Assembly (NCBI GenBank): GCA_944326245.1
Contig: CALVDF010000018.1
Location: forward strand, 1 to 56,149
Source of the DNA: an uncultured Bacteroidales bacterium
GTDB lineage: Bacteria; Bacteroidota; Bacteroidia; Bacteroidales; UBA932
DNA length: 56,149 nt
Direction of reading: 5' to 3'
Part shown: positions 36,824 to 46,900 of the stretch, piece after piece
How positions within the stretch are numbered: the first letter of the stretch is position 1
Layout of the letters: every line of letters begins with the position of its first letter
Position numbers and translations under genes: made by a program
Notes under the pieces: generated by a model
What the model was told of the DNA's origin: nothing
Database searches by the model: none
What the model saw: only the letters and a program-made list of their open reading frames with translations

Positions 36824-37399
36824 ATGGCATCAATCAAAGGTACCAGAACAGAAAAGAACCTCCTCGCCTCCTTTGCGGGCGAATCCCAGGCCAGAGGCCG
36901 TTACACCTATTTTGCAAGCGTTGCCAAGAAAGAAGGCTACGAACAGATAGCTGCAGTCTTCCTCGAAACGGCCGAGCAGGAAAAGGAGCATGCCAAGAAG
37001 TTCTTCAAATTCCTCGAAGGCGGCATGGTGGAGATAACTTCCACATATCCGGCCGGAATAATTTCGACCACGATGGAAAACCTGCGCGCTGCAGCCGAAG
37101 GCGAAAACGAAGAATGGACAGTACTCTACCCGGAAGCAGCCAAAGTGGCCCGCGAAGAGGGATTCATCGAGATTGCCGTGGCTTTCGAGATGATCGCCAA
37201 GGTAGAGGCAGAACATGAAGCCCGCTACCGCAAACTCCTCGAACGTGTCGAGAGCGGCCGGTTCTTCGAGCGCGACGGCGAGATCTACTGGCAGTGCCGC
37301 AACTGCGGCTACGTGCACAAAGGCAAGAAAGCCCCCGAGAAATGTCCGGCATGTCAGCATCCACAGGCATACTTCGAGCCTAAGAAAGAAAACTACTAG
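36824..37399 (+). CDS. Rubrerythrin
   Basis: A 191-residue non-haem iron protein that reduces hydrogen peroxide in anaerobes. The four-helix di-iron domain shows Glu20, the pair Glu53-x2-His56 and Glu128-x2-His131. The C-terminal rubredoxin domain has two Cys pairs (Cys158/161 and Cys174/177) in CRNCGY and CPACQHPQAYF. The length is typical. It is monocistronic, with its own -7 box, facing away from the SDR operon and ending next to xseA. A weak GC stem (about 37403-37425) followed by TTTT overlaps the 3' end of xseA and might end transcription. Confidence 0.97.
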   Translation: MASIKGTRTEKNLLASFAGESQARGRYTYFASVAKKEGYEQIAAVFLETAEQEKEHAKKFFKFLEGGMVEITSTYPAGIISTTMENLRAAAEGENEEWTVLYPEAAKVAREEGFIEIAVAFEMIAKVEAEHEARYRKLLERVESGRFFERDGEIYWQCRNCGYVHKGKKAPEKCPACQHPQAYFEPKKENY

Positions 37400-37418
37400 A
37401 GAGCAGGCAGACTGACTG

Positions 37419-38756
37419 TTACCTGCCACTCTTTTCCTTACAGCCCGCTGACTCCACGAGACAGCGGGCTGTTCCGTCATGGAGCATCAGATCCACCCTG
37501 TCCCCAGGGGCCAATGCAGACACCGAATCTACAGCAATCCCGTCCCTGAGGACATAGGCAATCCCCGGACGCAGCATGGCCACAGGATCCCCCTTGCGGA
37601 TACGCAGTTCAAGCATGTCCAGTTTACCGGATTCGGCATGTATCCTGAGCGCGGTACCGCTGACGACACGCAGCTTGAGCATATCCAGCCCGTTGAGCTC
37701 ATTGCCTGCGCGCAGGCTCACTGCCTTTCTCATGCGCATGAGTAGCATGTCGGTCCTGTTGCGTTCCAGACGGCACCTGACTTCGGTCCCGGCTGCAAGG
37801 CGACGTCCAGCCTGCTCCAGACGCAGGCGGAGGTTGTCCATCTTCAGGGCCACGGAACTCCTGAGCCTGTCGGCAATCGAAGAAAGCGAAGCGTCCTCTT
37901 CTATAAACGCATTGACTATCAGGTCTGCCAGAGCCGTTGGTGTCTTGACTGACCTGGCAGCCACCATGTCGCAGATATGAGTATCCCTTTCGTGCCCTAC
38001 GGCCACCATCACAGGCAGCGGAAACTGGGCTATGTTGACTGCAAGGTCATAATCGTCAAAGCAGGCAAGGTCCGCAACCGCACCGCCCCCGCGGAGTATC
38101 AGCACCGCATCGTACCGTTCTCCGGCCTCCACATCCGCCATCACCGCATCCATGGCCGCTATTATCCCCTCGGGAGCTGCCGGTCCCTGCATGGGGGCAC
38201 GGTACAGACGGGTATGGAAACGGAAGCCGTATCCGTTGTCATACAGATGGCTCATGAAATCCCCGTAGCCGGCAGCCGTCTCCGAAGTGATCAGCGCAAA
38301 CCTGCGGGGAAGCCGGCATAGAGGCAGCGTACTGTTCATGTCCAGCATACCTTCCCTGCGGAGCCTCTCGAGGGTCCTCTGACGCGCAAGTTCCACCTCC
38401 CCGAGAGTAAAGGCCGGATCTATATCCTCGATACTCAAGCTCATACCGTACACTTCGGAATACTGGACCCTTACCAGCACAAGTACAGTCATACCTGATT
38501 CAAGCCTGCGTCCCGTCCCCTGACGGAAGGCCGCCTCCACCAGCGACCTGCGGGAACGCCAGATCACTGCAGACACTTTCGCACTGAACAGGTCACGCCC
38601 GCTGCCCTTCTCCACCAGTGTCAGATAACAGTGCCCGTTGCCGTTGTCCCTCATCTCGTGTATTTCCGCCCGGACCCACACAGGAGCCGGGAAGCTGCCG
38701 TCCACGGCACCCCTTATCCTCTGCTGAAGCTGCACCAATGTTATATATTCCTGCAT
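37419..38756 (-). CDS. xseA: Exodeoxyribonuclease VII large subunit
   Basis: A 445-residue nuclease subunit. It has an N-terminal OB-fold (about 1-100), then the catalytic domain with LPRRFALITSETAAGYGDF, ILRGGGAVADLACFDD and VAVGHERDTHICDMVA. The C-terminal helical segment (about 320-410) carries three loosely repeated units of about 22 residues that begin with DMLxLR or DMLLMR. Exo VII digests single-stranded DNA together with the small XseB subunit. No xseB gene lies next to it, so XseB must be elsewhere or missing. A TAATTTTG box at 38781-38788 lies 24 nt upstream. The gene is divergent from engB. Confidence 0.94.
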   Translation of the reverse strand: MQEYITLVQLQQRIRGAVDGSFPAPVWVRAEIHEMRDNGNGHCYLTLVEKGSGRDLFSAKVSAVIWRSRRSLVEAAFRQGTGRRLESGMTVLVLVRVQYSEVYGMSLSIEDIDPAFTLGEVELARQRTLERLRREGMLDMNSTLPLCRLPRRFALITSETAAGYGDFMSHLYDNGYGFRFHTRLYRAPMQGPAAPEGIIAAMDAVMADVEAGERYDAVLILRGGGAVADLACFDDYDLAVNIAQFPLPVMVAVGHERDTHICDMVAARSVKTPTALADLIVNAFIEEDASLSSIADRLRSSVALKMDNLRLRLEQAGRRLAAGTEVRCRLERNRTDMLLMRMRKAVSLRAGNELNGLDMLKLRVVSGTALRIHAESGKLDMLELRIRKGDPVAMLRPGIAYVLRDGIAVDSVSALAPGDRVDLMLHDGTARCLVESAGCKEKSGR

Positions 38757-38780
38757 TTTTCTTTGTATTCATTGAGGAAA

Positions 38781-38788
38781 CAAAATTA
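38781..38788 (-). promoter_or_regulatory. -7 box for xseA
   Basis: TAATTTTG on the minus strand fits TAnnTTTG, 24 nt before the xseA start. Confidence 0.35.
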
Positions 38789-38861
38789 ACACATTTCCAC
38801 TACTGTCGCACTACCCGTTTTCTTTTTGCAAACGTTGATGGCACCAGTACGAAAATTTTGC

Positions 38862-38869
38862 TACTTTTG
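38862..38869 (+). promoter_or_regulatory. -7 box for the engB-prs-nadE run
   Basis: TACTTTTG on the plus strand fits TAnnTTTG and lies 16 nt before the engB start, so the untranslated leader would be short. Confidence 0.4.
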
Positions 38870-38885
38870 TCGTTTTAATCAGGGT

Positions 38886-39512
38886 ATGATAATCAAGACA
38901 GCCATATTTCAGGGAAGCAGCACCAATGTTGACCAGAGACCAAAGCTGAAAGCGCCGGAATTCGCCTTCATCGGACGGTCGAATGTCGGCAAATCGTCGC
39001 TGATCAACATGCTGTGCGGACGCAAAGATCTCGCCAGGACTTCTTCCATGCCAGGCAAGACGATATCGGTCAACCACTTCCTTGTCAACGGCAAATGGTA
39101 TCTGGTCGACTTGCCCGGTTACGGCTTCGCCAAGGCATCCAAGAAGGCACAGGCTGCACTTAAGGCCATGATCGAGGACTATGTCAGCCATTCGGAAGAG
39201 CTCGCAATGCTCTTTATCCTGATAGACTCCCGTCATGAGCTTCAGGAGGTAGACCGCAACTTCATCTCCGCCGTATCGGAGGCACAGGTTCCGTTTACAG
39301 TAATCCTGACCAAGTGCGACAAACTCTCCAGAACGGCTCTGGCGCACAATATGGCAGAGATGGAAAAAGCCCTTTCGGAAATAATGCCGGGAATCTGCAT
39401 CCTGCCTGCCTCATCTGAGAAACGTGAGGGCAAGGAACAGATACTCGGCATCATAGAGGCCGGACTGAAAGCAGACAATACTGCAACAAACGATAAAACA
39501 CTCAACATATGA
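38886..39512 (+). CDS. engB: YihA/EngB-family ribosome-assembly GTPase
   Basis: A 208-residue TRAFAC GTPase involved in 50S subunit maturation. The start at 38886 (MIIKTAIFQGSS) is preferred over upstream Met codons, which overlap the promoter region. The G motifs are GRSNVGKSS (G1), DLPGYGFA (G3) and TKCDKL (G4). The size is normal for the family. It overlaps prs by 4 bp (ATGA), so the two are coupled. Confidence 0.96.
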   Translation: MIIKTAIFQGSSTNVDQRPKLKAPEFAFIGRSNVGKSSLINMLCGRKDLARTSSMPGKTISVNHFLVNGKWYLVDLPGYGFAKASKKAQAALKAMIEDYVSHSEELAMLFILIDSRHELQEVDRNFISAVSEAQVPFTVILTKCDKLSRTALAHNMAEMEKALSEIMPGICILPASSEKREGKEQILGIIEAGLKADNTATNDKTLNI

Positions 39513-40471
39513 ATCACACTACAACCCACACACACGGCATCAAGATCTTCTCCTGCAGAGGATCCCGCTACCTGGCCGAAAAAATGGCCAAATCCCTCGG
39601 ACTTGAACTCGGAGAGTCAATCGTAACTGACTTCAGCGACGGAGAGTTCCAGCCGGCATTCAATGAATCCGTCCGCGGAACCACCACATTCATCGTCCAG
39701 TCTACATTTCCCCCGCTGGACAACCTCTTCGAGCTCCTGCTTATGATAGATGCCGCCCGCCGCGCATCCGCATACAAGGTGATAGCCGTTATCCCTTACT
39801 TCGGATGGGCCCGTCAGGACCGCAAAGACCGTCCCAGGGTCTCGATCGGAGCCAAGCTTGTGGCCAACCTGCTGGTAGCGGCCGGCTGCGACAGAGTCAT
39901 CACCACCGACCTGCACGCCGACCAGATACAGGGTTTCTTCGACTTTCCGGTAGACCACATATATGCCAGCACCATTTTCCTCCCCTATCTGCGTGACATG
40001 CAGCTGGACAACCTCTCCATAGCAGCGCCAGACATGGGTGGTGCCAAGAGAGCCAACGCCTACTCCCGCGTGCTGGGCTGCCCCATGATCATCTGCCACA
40101 AATCCCGTGAACGTCCGAACGTGGTAGGTTCCATGACCGCCATCGGAGATGTAGAGGGACGCAACATCGTGATCATAGACGACATGATAGACACTGCCGG
40201 AACCATCACCAAGGCTGCTGACATGCTCATGGAAAAAGGAGCCCTCAGCGTAAGGGCCATGGCAACACACCCCGTATTCTCGGGACAGGCATACGAGCGC
40301 ATAAACAAATCGGCCCTCAAGGAAGTTGTCGTCACCGATACCATTCCCCTCAGGGCCCCCAAGGACACAGACCTCTCCAAATTTACCGTCCTCTCAGTGG
40401 CCGACATGTTCGCAGAGGTTATCGACCGTATCTACAACTATAAATCCATCAGCGATGTATTCGGCTTCTAA
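39509..40471 (+). CDS. prs: Ribose-phosphate pyrophosphokinase
   Basis: A 320-residue enzyme that makes phosphoribosyl pyrophosphate from ribose 5-phosphate and ATP, feeding nucleotide, histidine and NAD synthesis. Motifs include the ATP loop YFGWARQDRKD with the family's catalytic His-Asp region (TTDLHADQIQGFFD) and the PRPP-binding VIIDDMIDTAGTI. It runs directly into nadE, overlapping it by 17 bp. Length standard. Confidence 0.97.
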   Translation: MNHTTTHTHGIKIFSCRGSRYLAEKMAKSLGLELGESIVTDFSDGEFQPAFNESVRGTTTFIVQSTFPPLDNLFELLLMIDAARRASAYKVIAVIPYFGWARQDRKDRPRVSIGAKLVANLLVAAGCDRVITTDLHADQIQGFFDFPVDHIYASTIFLPYLRDMQLDNLSIAAPDMGGAKRANAYSRVLGCPMIICHKSRERPNVVGSMTAIGDVEGRNIVIIDDMIDTAGTITKAADMLMEKGALSVRAMATHPVFSGQAYERINKSALKEVVVTDTIPLRAPKDTDLSKFTVLSVADMFAEVIDRIYNYKSISDVFGF

Positions 40472-41291
40472 CATCGGAGATATACACAGCCACATTATCG
40501 GTACAGTCCGGGACTTCTTCGCCAAGGCAGGAATGTCCCGGGCCGTAATCGGTCTTTCCGGCGGCATAGACTCTGCGGTAGTGGCGGCTCTGGCCACCGA
40601 AGCCCTCGGCAAGGAAAACGTGACAGGCATACTCATGCCTTCGTCATGGTCTACGGTCCACTCCGTCAACGATGCGGTGACACTGGCCGAGAATCTGGGC
40701 ATCAAATACTACATTGTCCCCATCGGAGCCATATATGACAGGTTCATCAAAGATACCGAAGTGCTGTTCGAAGGCGACCACCATTGGGACACCACCCAGG
40801 AGAATCTTCAGGCCCGCATCCGCGGAACAGTGCTCATGATCTATGCCAACCGCCACAAGGCCCTGCTGCTCAATACGACCAACAAAAGCGAGCTTTCGAT
40901 GGGCTACGGCACCATCTACGGTGACCTGTGCGGAGCGCTGATGGTCATCGCAGACCTGTACAAGACGGAAGTGTACGAAATGGCAGCATGGATCAACCGC
41001 AATTCGGAGATCATCCCGTCATCCACCATTACCAAGGCACCATCGGCAGAGCTCAAGGAAGGCCAGAAAGACACTGACTCCCTCCCGCCTTACGATGTAC
41101 TGGACCCCATCCTCTACAGTCTCAACGAAGGAGGCAAAAGCAAGGAACAGATTTTGCAGGAGGGCGTAGACAGCACCCTGCTCGAAAGGATCATCCGCCT
41201 GCGCAGCTCTGCCGCCTTCAAAGGGCATCAGCTTGCACCGATGATACAGACAAGCACGGCACCCCTTCTGGACAGGAGCAAATGCATATAA
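40455..41291 (+). CDS. nadE: Ammonia-dependent NAD synthetase
   Basis: A 278-residue N-type ATP pyrophosphatase that amidates nicotinic acid adenine dinucleotide. The P-loop SGGIDS is at 35-40. The start at 40455 is chosen because it gives an ordinary NadE opening (MYSASNIGDIHSHII) and overlaps prs by 17 bp; the frame further upstream lies wholly within prs. There is no N-terminal glutaminase domain, so the enzyme should use free ammonia. It is followed 10 bp later by a small Cys-rich membrane protein gene. NadK, the next NAD enzyme, is encoded at 23.6 kb. Confidence 0.95.
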   Translation: MYSASNIGDIHSHIIGTVRDFFAKAGMSRAVIGLSGGIDSAVVAALATEALGKENVTGILMPSSWSTVHSVNDAVTLAENLGIKYYIVPIGAIYDRFIKDTEVLFEGDHHWDTTQENLQARIRGTVLMIYANRHKALLLNTTNKSELSMGYGTIYGDLCGALMVIADLYKTEVYEMAAWINRNSEIIPSSTITKAPSAELKEGQKDTDSLPPYDVLDPILYSLNEGGKSKEQILQEGVDSTLLERIIRLRSSAAFKGHQLAPMIQTSTAPLLDRSKCI

Positions 41292-41301
41292 AAAAGTTAT
41301 A

Positions 41302-41571
41302 ATGGAAATATTCATCGCAGCTTTAATCTTTCTGGGACTGGCAGTCTTCATAATGTGTTTCAATATCATATTCAGGAAAAAGCCTTTTCCTGACAGCGAA
41401 ATAGGGCACAGCAGGGAACTGCGCAAGAGGGGCATAGTATGCGCCAAGGAAGAAGAAATGAAGCTCTGGGGCCCGAAACGCGGGGGAGCCCTCACATGTG
41501 ACGGGTCTTCCTGCGCCGACTGCGGCCTCAATGCCCTGGGCAGCTGCGACCACACCGACAAAAAGAAGTAA
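41302..41571 (+). CDS. Small Cys-rich single-span membrane protein
   Basis: The 89-residue protein has an N-terminal transmembrane helix (about 4-22), a basic stretch and a cluster of cysteines (Cys47, then Cys66, Cys71, Cys74 and Cys82). The tail [10 protein letters not shown] suggests a metal or Fe-S site. Its shape, a one-helix anchor with a short Cys-rich tail, recalls NqrM and related maturation factors, but I cannot assign it firmly. It sits between nadE and der, in the same direction, with 10 bp gaps on both sides, so it is probably co-expressed. Similar unnamed proteins occur in the phylum by my recollection; treat that as unverified. Confidence 0.75.
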   Translation: MEIFIAALIFLGLAVFIMCFNIIFRKKPFPDSEIGHSRELRKRGIVCAKEEEMKLWGPKRGGALTCDGSSCADCGLNALGSCDHTDKKK

Positions 41572-41581
41572 ACACGCATCT

Positions 41582-42892
41582 ATGAGTTTAGTTGCCATAG
41601 TAGGACGACCCAACGTAGGTAAGTCGACACTTTTCAACCGACTGGTGGGCATGCGCCAGGCGATTGTGGACGAGACGGCCGGAGTCACACGCGACCGCCA
41701 TTACGGTCAGTGCGAGTGGTGCGGTACAACATTCTCCGTAGTGGATACCGGAGGATACACTTCCAACTCCGAAGATGTATTCGAGGAAGAAATCCGCAAA
41801 CAGGTGATGATAGCCATCGAGGAGGCCGATGTCATCCTGTTTCTGGTCGAAGTAGGCACAGGCATCACCGACTTCGATGAAGAGATTGCCGACATTCTGC
41901 GCCGCAGTGCCAAGCCGGTCCTGCTGGTGGTCAACAAGGTAGATAACGCCGACAAACGTTTTGACTCGTACCAGTTCTATTCACTGGGACTGGGAGACCC
42001 GTGGGACATATCCTCGGCCAACGGCAGCGGAACAGGGGACATGCTCGACAAGCTCGTCTCGATGCTTCCCTCCGACAAGACGGAAAAAGAGCTTCATGCA
42101 GGAGTTCCGCGCATAGCGATAGTCGGACGTCCCAATGCCGGCAAATCATCCATCACCAATGCCTTCCTCGGGGAAGACAGGAACATAGTCACACCTGTCG
42201 CCGGGACGACACGCGATGCCGTGGAATCCTACTACAACAAGTTCGGCCACGAATTCATTCTCGTCGACACGGCAGGACTGCGCAAGAAGACCAAGGTCAA
42301 CGAAGATCTGGAATTCTACTCCGTCATGAGGGCAATACGGGCCATCGAGCACTCCGATGTCTGCATCCTGATGATCGACGCCCAGTACGGAGTCGAAGCC
42401 CAGGACATGGCTATATTCAACCTGATACTTAAAAACAGCAAGGGCTGTGTCGTGGCCGTCAACAAATGGGACCTGATAGAGAACAAGACAGGCAACACCA
42501 TGAAGGAATATACCGAAGCCATCCGGAAAAGGCTGGCCCCGTTCACGGACATCCCCGTCATCTTTACATCCGCAGTAAAGAAACAGAGGATACTGGACGT
42601 ACTCGACGCCACGGCAAAAGTCTGGGCCAACTACTCCAGGAAGATCCCCACATCGGCCCTCAACGAAGTCATGCTCGAAGAAATCGAGAACTACCCTCCA
42701 CCTTCAACAAAGGGCAAGTTCATCAAGATAAAGTATATCACCCAGCTGCCCACGGCCTGCCCGTCTTTCGCGTTCTTCTGCAACCTGCCGCAGTACATAG
42801 GTGCACCGTACAAGAGGTTTCTTGAGAACAAGCTGCGCAGCCATTTCGACTTCACGGGCTGTCCGGTCCGCATATTCATGCGCCAGAAATAA
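41582..42892 (+). CDS. der: Ribosome-assembly GTPase Der (EngA)
   Basis: A 436-residue protein with two tandem GTPase domains and a C-terminal KH-like domain. The first G1 is GRPNVGKST (8-16), the second GRPNAGKSS, with G3 motifs DTGG and DTAGL and G4 motifs NKVD and NKWD. It acts in late 50S maturation. The start at 41582 ([10 protein letters not shown]) is preferred: the longer frame upstream runs through the preceding gene. A strong terminator follows 7 bp after the stop. Confidence 0.97.
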   Translation: MSLVAIVGRPNVGKSTLFNRLVGMRQAIVDETAGVTRDRHYGQCEWCGTTFSVVDTGGYTSNSEDVFEEEIRKQVMIAIEEADVILFLVEVGTGITDFDEEIADILRRSAKPVLLVVNKVDNADKRFDSYQFYSLGLGDPWDISSANGSGTGDMLDKLVSMLPSDKTEKELHAGVPRIAIVGRPNAGKSSITNAFLGEDRNIVTPVAGTTRDAVESYYNKFGHEFILVDTAGLRKKTKVNEDLEFYSVMRAIRAIEHSDVCILMIDAQYGVEAQDMAIFNLILKNSKGCVVAVNKWDLIENKTGNTMKEYTEAIRKRLAPFTDIPVIFTSAVKKQRILDVLDATAKVWANYSRKIPTSALNEVMLEEIENYPPPSTKGKFIKIKYITQLPTACPSFAFFCNLPQYIGAPYKRFLENKLRSHFDFTGCPVRIFMRQK

Positions 42893-42921
42893 AAAAAAAC
42901 GGGCAATCGCCCGTTTTTTTT
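42892..42921 (+). terminator. Rho-independent terminator after der, likely bidirectional
   Basis: The stem acgggc (42899-42904) pairs with gcccgt (42909-42914) around a 4-nt loop. It is flanked by an A run on the left and eight T residues on the right (42914-42921), so it can serve der and the convergent DUF4783-like gene. Confidence 0.92.
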
Positions 42922-42943
42922 ATTTGTCTCCTCTCCACCCGGC

Positions 42944-43369
42944 CTACTGCTTCTCTATTTTCAGCTGTTCAATATAGTTGCCGGATTCGTTGGTCTTTAC
43001 CAGAATCGTGATTGTAAACATATTGCCTCCGCTGTCCAGGTTTCCGACGGCATATTCCATCGGATAGGTACCGCTGGTATAGACTATCTCAAAATCCCTG
43101 GGAGTATAGTTGGTAAAGAAGTTGCGTACTATCTGCCTGGCCTGAGAACGGCTGCAGTTGGATACTGTGCCCATGACGTTGACCTGAAGATTCTCGGCAA
43201 ACCATGCAGCGAGACATTCGGCGTCTCCCCGCTGGAGATATTTTGCAATAGGAACAAACACGCTGTTTTCTCCTGCGGTATCTGCACATACCTGCACCAT
43301 ACGGCTCTGAGACGCCGCTTTCATCGGGAGAAAGGACAGGAATCCAATTATTAAAACCCATTTGTTCAT
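42944..43369 (-). CDS. DUF4783-like secreted small protein
   Basis: A 141-residue exported protein with a signal peptide (cleavage near KAASQ). An ATG eight codons earlier (43393) is possible but adds basic residues. The mature part, for example VPIAKYLQRGDAECLAAWF and the later QIVRNFFTNYTPRDFEIVY, matches DUF4783, an NTF2-like alpha+beta fold common in Bacteroidota. No catalytic role is known. It stands alone between the der terminator and the divergent rlmH gene. Confidence 0.8.
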   Translation of the reverse strand: MNKWVLIIGFLSFLPMKAASQSRMVQVCADTAGENSVFVPIAKYLQRGDAECLAAWFAENLQVNVMGTVSNCSRSQARQIVRNFFTNYTPRDFEIVYTSGTYPMEYAVGNLDSGGNMFTITILVKTNESGNYIEQLKIEKQ

Positions 43370-43433
43370 CGCTCTGTTCCTATTTTTGTTCACACAATAG
43401 CAAAATTCAGGCCAATTTTGGAGCGAATTTTGT

Positions 43434-43441
43434 TACATTTG
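43434..43441 (+). promoter_or_regulatory. -7 box for rlmH
   Basis: TACATTTG on the plus strand fits TAnnTTTG, 21 nt before the rlmH start. Confidence 0.4.
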
Positions 43442-43462
43442 TGGACTGAATCATCGTACTGC

Positions 43463-43936
43463 ATGAAAATCACCCTGATAACAGTAGGTAAGACCACCTT
43501 TGATTTCGTCAAGGAAGGTATGGCCATGTATGAAAAACGCATAGGCCGGTACCTGAGCTATACACGGGTCGAGCTCCCGGCCCTCACGGGTACGGCATCC
43601 CTCTCCCCTGAAGTAATCAAGGAGAAGGAGGCCAATATGATCCTGAAGAAATTCAAGGAAGGGGACCATATAATCCTGCTGGACGAAAAGGGTCAGAGAT
43701 ATACCTCCACCGCGTGGGCCGCACGTCTGGGACACCTGGCAGATACCGGATGCAAAAGCATCGTGTTCGTCGTAGGGGGAGCCTACGGGTTCCACAGCAA
43801 GGTCAGGGCAGCAGCAGCCGAAAGCCTGTCCCTCTCAGACATGACTTTTTCACACCAGATCATACGCCTTTTTTTCGTGGAACAGCTTTACCGGGCCATG
43901 ACCATCCTTCGCGGAGAGCCTTACCACAATGGATAA
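43463..43936 (+). CDS. rlmH: 23S rRNA (pseudouridine-1915-N3)-methyltransferase
   Basis: A 157-residue SPOUT-class enzyme that methylates pseudouridine 1915 in helix 69 of 23S rRNA. The start at 43463 (MKITLITVGKT) is supported by the family N-terminus. The knot motif appears in IVFVVGGAYGF, followed by the C-terminal LSLSDMTFSHQIIRL and EQLYRAMTI. The length matches RlmH. It precedes the sensor kinase by 11 bp. Confidence 0.96.
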   Translation: MKITLITVGKTTFDFVKEGMAMYEKRIGRYLSYTRVELPALTGTASLSPEVIKEKEANMILKKFKEGDHIILLDEKGQRYTSTAWAARLGHLADTGCKSIVFVVGGAYGFHSKVRAAAAESLSLSDMTFSHQIIRLFFVEQLYRAMTILRGEPYHNG

Positions 43937-43947
43937 ACCAGGAAGCC

Positions 43948-46900
43948 ATGAACAAGACATTGCTACTGCTCAGACATATCAGGCGCAACATCTCCAGGAA
44001 CAGGATTTCAATATTCTGGGGACTTGCATTGTGCTGCTTCATCCTTTCTTTCTTCAACATTCCGTTCAACACCTCGGGAAGAAGGGCCGGATATGTGGAG
44101 AGACAGCTTCACAAACGTGAAAACGTGCTCCAGAAATACGTGGACCGCGCGTTCGCAACCCCTCAGGACGAATGGCTGGATTTCGAAAATTTCCCGGACG
44201 ACATGGTCCTCTACAGATATGTAGACAGGTCCCTACAAAGCTGGGTCAATACGTTTCCCATAAGCAATGACGAAATACGCTTCCTGTCACCGTGGTACCG
44301 CATACACGACATGCACAACCGCAACACGTTCAACCTGCCTCTTGCATTTCTGGATGACGACGAACAGTATGTCAACCTGGGGAACTCCTGGTACATAGTG
44401 AAAGTATACAGACACGACAACATTACGGTAATAGGGGCGATAGAAGTCATGGTCCAGTATTCATCGGAGAACTCCGTACTGCGCAACTCCGTCAACAGAC
44501 GTCTCGGCCTGACCCCTTCGTACACTGCGGCACCGGTATATATCGACGACATCAATGTCGTATACACAGACAACGGCACGCCCGTATTCTCTGTAATGCA
44601 CAACAAAAGCCTGAGCGACAGCAACAACAGGTCTTCAAGCCTGAGATGGATAGCATTGGTCATGGCCCTGATGGCCATACTCTCGTTCCATGCCAGATAC
44701 CGCAACATGACCGCCCTGTACTTTACTCTGGGCGGAATATTCATCATGCAGCTATGCTCGTTCATGATGATACGGGATGTTCCCATAGACAACGAGTTTT
44801 TCTCTCCCATGCTGTTCGCCGACAGCAATTTCAACTCATTCGGGGCCCTCATCGTATTCCATGGATTCATTCTGCTGTACTGCATAGCCACCTACAACTC
44901 GAGAAAACCTATAATAAAGGACATCTGGAATTCACGGCCTGCCATCCGCAGGATCAAGGCGGCAGGCATAGGGCTTGCAATCGTCATACTTCTGGCTTAC
45001 ATCCATTTTACGTTCAGGTCGCTGATCCTCAATTCGAGCATCAATTTCGACCTGTTCCAGATCAACAACATATCCGTATACACTGTCATCACGTTCGTTT
45101 CATACGGCATGCTGTTCCTAGCGGCACTGCTGCTGCTCAACATATTCGTCCCGACCTTCAGCAGACACTACCGTATCAAGCGCAAACGCAATTCCAAACG
45201 CCTCATTCTGGCATATGTCCTGACCGTATCCGTCTATACCAACGCATGCGTAAGCGTATTCAGCTTCCAGAAAGAATGCGAGAACATCCGCGTCCTCACA
45301 GGCCGGTTGGCCATAGAAAGGGACCTGGCCCTGGAAATGCAGCTTCAGTCCATCGAAAAAAGCATCATATCCGACCCTCTGGTCAGAAGGCTTACCGGCA
45401 ATCCGGAATATGAAAACATAATCCTCAACAGACTGGCTGAGAGATATTTCTTCAACATCCTGCAGGAGTACGACATCCGTCTTGCCGTTTGCGACCGGTA
45501 CCAGAGCATCATAACAGACAAATACTCCGCCCCTGTCAACTGTTTCTCCTATTACAAGGACATCATCGACAACTACGGGGTAAAGCTCTCCGAAAGCTCG
45601 GCATTCTACTATCTGGACTATTTCCGGAACAACATCAGCTACCTGGGGGCGTTCACCATATTCCGCGGACAGATGCGGTATGACCTGTATCTGGAAATCG
45701 ATTCCAAGACCAGCTCCGACAACATGGGTTATCCATCTTCCCTTCTGGACAATCTGAATCCGGCAATCAATGCCGTGCGGTATCCGTATTCCCTGGCCAA
45801 ATATCACAACGGAAGACTGACCAGCAACCAGGGACGGTACAACTTCCCAGTATCTATCAATCCCTACAGTTTTGAAGAAGGATTCTCCCATTATTTCCTG
45901 GAAGAGACGGTATTCTTCATCAACAAACTGCCTGGCACAAACATTATAGCGGTGAGCCGTCCGGCACAGGGCATATTCCCGGTCATCATATCGTTCTCCT
46001 ACATTCTGCTGTGCTTCGCCCTTATCATGATAGGGCTGCCCCACCTGTTCCGCAAAAGGGACCGGGAGTCCATATTCAGGCCCAAGCGATCCTTCCGCAT
46101 GAAGATGACGATACTGCTTACGGCCTCGATGGTCGGAGCCCTCATCCTTATGGCTATAGGCAGTGTCTTCATACTTGTAGGATACATCAACAACAACAAC
46201 AACGCCATGATGGAAGAGACGTTGCTGTCTGTACAGAATGCGCTGAGCAAGATGACCAGGACAACAGAGAGCTACAACAAGCTCAACACCTCAGAGGTAT
46301 TTGCCGCCATGAACGCAGTGTCCCAGAGCGCCCAGGTGGACATCAACCTCTTCGATCCGAACGGGCACCTTATCAAAACCACGAAACCGGACATATTCAA
46401 TGAATATCTCGCCAGTTCGCGCATGAATCCACACGCATACCATGAACTGGTATACAACAGACGCATGCAGGCAATAGAGGAAGAGCACATATCCACATTG
46501 TCCTACTTCTCCCTGTACACCCCGATATACAATGAGAACGGCACCCTGCTTGCAATTGCCAACATACCCTACTTCATCAACGACACCAACTTCGAATATG
46601 ACGCCACACCTATCATTGCCGCAATTGTAAACCTGTACCTGATACTTATCATAGTCGCACTGTTCGTCGGCATCACCATGTCCAACTCCATCACAAAGCC
46701 TCTCAAGGAGATCAGCAGAAACATGCAGGCAATGGACATCAGCCATAAAGTCGAACACATCAACTACAAAGCAGACGACGAGCTCGGCCTGCTCGTAAGG
46801 ACATACAACCAGATGATAGATGATCTCGACCGCAGCACCAAGGAACTGGCCCAGAGCGAGAGGGAGCAGGCATGGAGGGAAATGGCCCGCCAGATAGCCC

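Noticed and set aside
37401..37435. A possible terminator between rubrerythrin and xseA
   Set aside because: The stem (GCAGG with CCTGC plus imperfect flanks) is short and followed by a weak T tract, so it was not listed as a feature.
45118..46044. A 308-codon minus-strand frame antisense to the sensor kinase
   Set aside because: Fully within the kinase gene; rich in Val, Gly and Asp as expected from the reverse of its codons.
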